Assembly: GCF_963678635.1 (NCBI RefSeq)
Contig: NC_087067.1
Location: 33,206,401 to 33,270,400, forward strand
Direction: 5' to 3'
DNA length: 64,000 nucleotides
Origin: Symsagittifera roscoffensis
Taxonomy: Eukaryota > Xenacoelomorpha > Acoela > Convolutidae
A program made the position numbers and the translations under genes. How positions within the stretch are numbered: the first letter of the stretch is position 1; every line of letters begins with the position of its first letter. Positions 63,112-64,000 of this stretch are shown one piece after another. The notes below the pieces were generated by a model that made no database searches, was not told the DNA's origin, and saw only the letters and a program-made list of their open reading frames with translations.

Positions 63112-63844
63112 TTTATTTAAAGCAAAAGTAATTCTTTTACTTTTATGCGCTAAGAGTTATTGCTGTTTAAAGTTTCAAAATTTTTGTTTTTTTTTCGTTC
63201 AAAGTTCATTTTTTGTCATCTTGTTTCATAAATTTGAGCTCAGGACAATTCCAACGAGCCCAAAACGACGTTTGTAGCTCAAGTTTACGTGGAGTAATCA
63301 TCAGTTGAAAATTTGGGGGGACCCGAATTTCGGCCATTTTGGACGAAAATCGGCCTAAAAGCTAACTTTTAAGTTAGTGCAATTTTTTTTCTTGCTTTTT
63401 TCAAGAGAACTGGGCTGCCCTCCGCTGTCGCAGAGTGCATTCAAAGAAAATTTATCAAATAGATTTGAATACTTACCTATTTAATAAGTTTATCACAACA
63501 ATTAGGCTAAAAGCAACTGACAGTATCCTGGCTGGTATTCAATCATATGCCACTTACAGTGGATGTGCGGCTATCATGCCATAGATGGTCATTCAAGGCA
63601 CCTTGTACACGCTCCATAGGTTTTGACCAGCTGATTTGGCCATAAAACACATTGGGCCAAAAAAATTCCAAACAAGGTCAATTTTCAGTATTTTGTTTGA
63701 AATGCATAAATTATAACGTGAGCGTGCAAAATTTTACATGGTATAAGAGCATATTTTTACTCTCGCGCGAGGGCGAGTGTTTTAAAAGTAATGTACATAG
63801 ACATAAGCTAGTAAGGATATAAATGAAAGCGGAGTAACTCAAAT

Positions 63845-63963
63845 GCCTACGACCATACCATGTTGAATGCACCGGTTCTCGTCCGATCACCGAAGTTAAG
63901 CAACATTGGGCCTGGTTAGTACTTGGATGGGAGACCGCCTGGGAACACCAGGTGTTGTAGGCT
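63845..63963 (+). rRNA. 5S: 5S ribosomal RNA, copy 55 (consensus)
   Basis: Consensus gene. It is complete, but its spacer is cut by the window end at 64000. Confidence 0.98.
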
Positions 63964-64000
63964 TTTATTTAAAGCAAAAGTAATTCTTTTACTTTTATGC
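63845..64000 (+). repeat. Partial 5S unit at right edge of window
   Basis: It holds 5S copy 55 and its post-terminator hairpin. The array evidently continues past the window, so its full copy number is unknown. Confidence 0.95.

Larger units (their letters stand above)
51927..63844 (+). repeat. Tandem array segment: 14 short units (848-853 bp)
   Basis: Copies 41-54 all share one deletion of about 427 bp directly after GCTGTTTAAAG, joined to TTTCAAAATTTTT. All three spacer modules (A, B, C) are lost, while the T-tract, GGCC hairpin, donor hairpin region, palindrome and TATA remain. Neighbouring units are very alike; those starting at 58730/59583 and at 62141/62993 look identical. Confidence 0.97.

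Noticed and set aside
1-64000. Nematode SL1 leader or another known SL sequence
   Set aside because: I found no match to the SL1 leader I know (GGTTTAATTACCC...) on either strand, so the candidate leader, if real, is not a familiar one.
1-64000. CRISPR array, satellite or telomere repeat
   Set aside because: The period is about 0.85-1.34 kb, every unit has a 5S gene, and there are no short direct repeats with unique spacers and no telomeric hexamers.
1-64000. Transposon or retroelement insertions in the spacer
   Set aside because: All length differences between units are explained by small indels, the 61-bp duplication, the short AT repeats and the two deletions. I see no inserted element with terminal repeats or target duplications.

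Overview
The whole window is one head-to-tail tandem array of 5S ribosomal RNA genes from a eukaryote. I count 55 5S copies, all on the + strand and each about 119 bp. They are separated by AT-rich non-transcribed spacer, and I find no supportable protein-coding gene anywhere. The 5S sequence is of the metazoan type: a nine-pair helix I closes the molecule, the internal control region (box A, intermediate element, box C) is intact, and a T-run terminator follows directly. It most resembles invertebrate (possibly arthropod) 5S, but species and phylum cannot be fixed from this window.

Layout: 1-763 is the spacer remnant of a cut-off unit. 764-26373 holds 20 units, mostly 1.26-1.30 kb. 26374-31733 holds four 1340-bp units carrying a 61-bp tandem duplication. 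31734-36844 holds four ~1.28-kb units. 36845-39522 holds two more units with the 61-bp duplication. 39523-43345 holds three ~1.27-kb units. 43346-44268 is one deleted 923-bp unit. 44269-51926 holds six ~1.28-kb units. 51927-63844 holds 14 short ~851-bp units that all share one ~427-bp deletion. 63845-64000 starts unit 55. Shared private variants show that multi-unit blocks were themselves duplicated, as expected of concerted evolution by unequal exchange.

Each unit carries a TATA-like element 27 bp upstream of the 5S start and a CpG-rich palindrome about 80 bp upstream. The gene is followed by a T4 terminator and a small post-terminator hairpin. Long units then carry three related ~45-bp modules spaced about 187 bp apart that weakly resemble the box A region of 5S itself. 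About 376 bp upstream of each 5S, on the opposite strand, is a 12-bp hairpin whose loop opens with a perfect splice donor (AG|GUAAGUAU, complementary to the first ten bases of U1 snRNA), followed by two further hairpins. That order resembles a spliced-leader (SL) RNA gene, and SL genes are linked to 5S arrays in several eukaryotes. I see no canonical Sm site, so this is a candidate only. It is the most interesting non-5S signal in the window.
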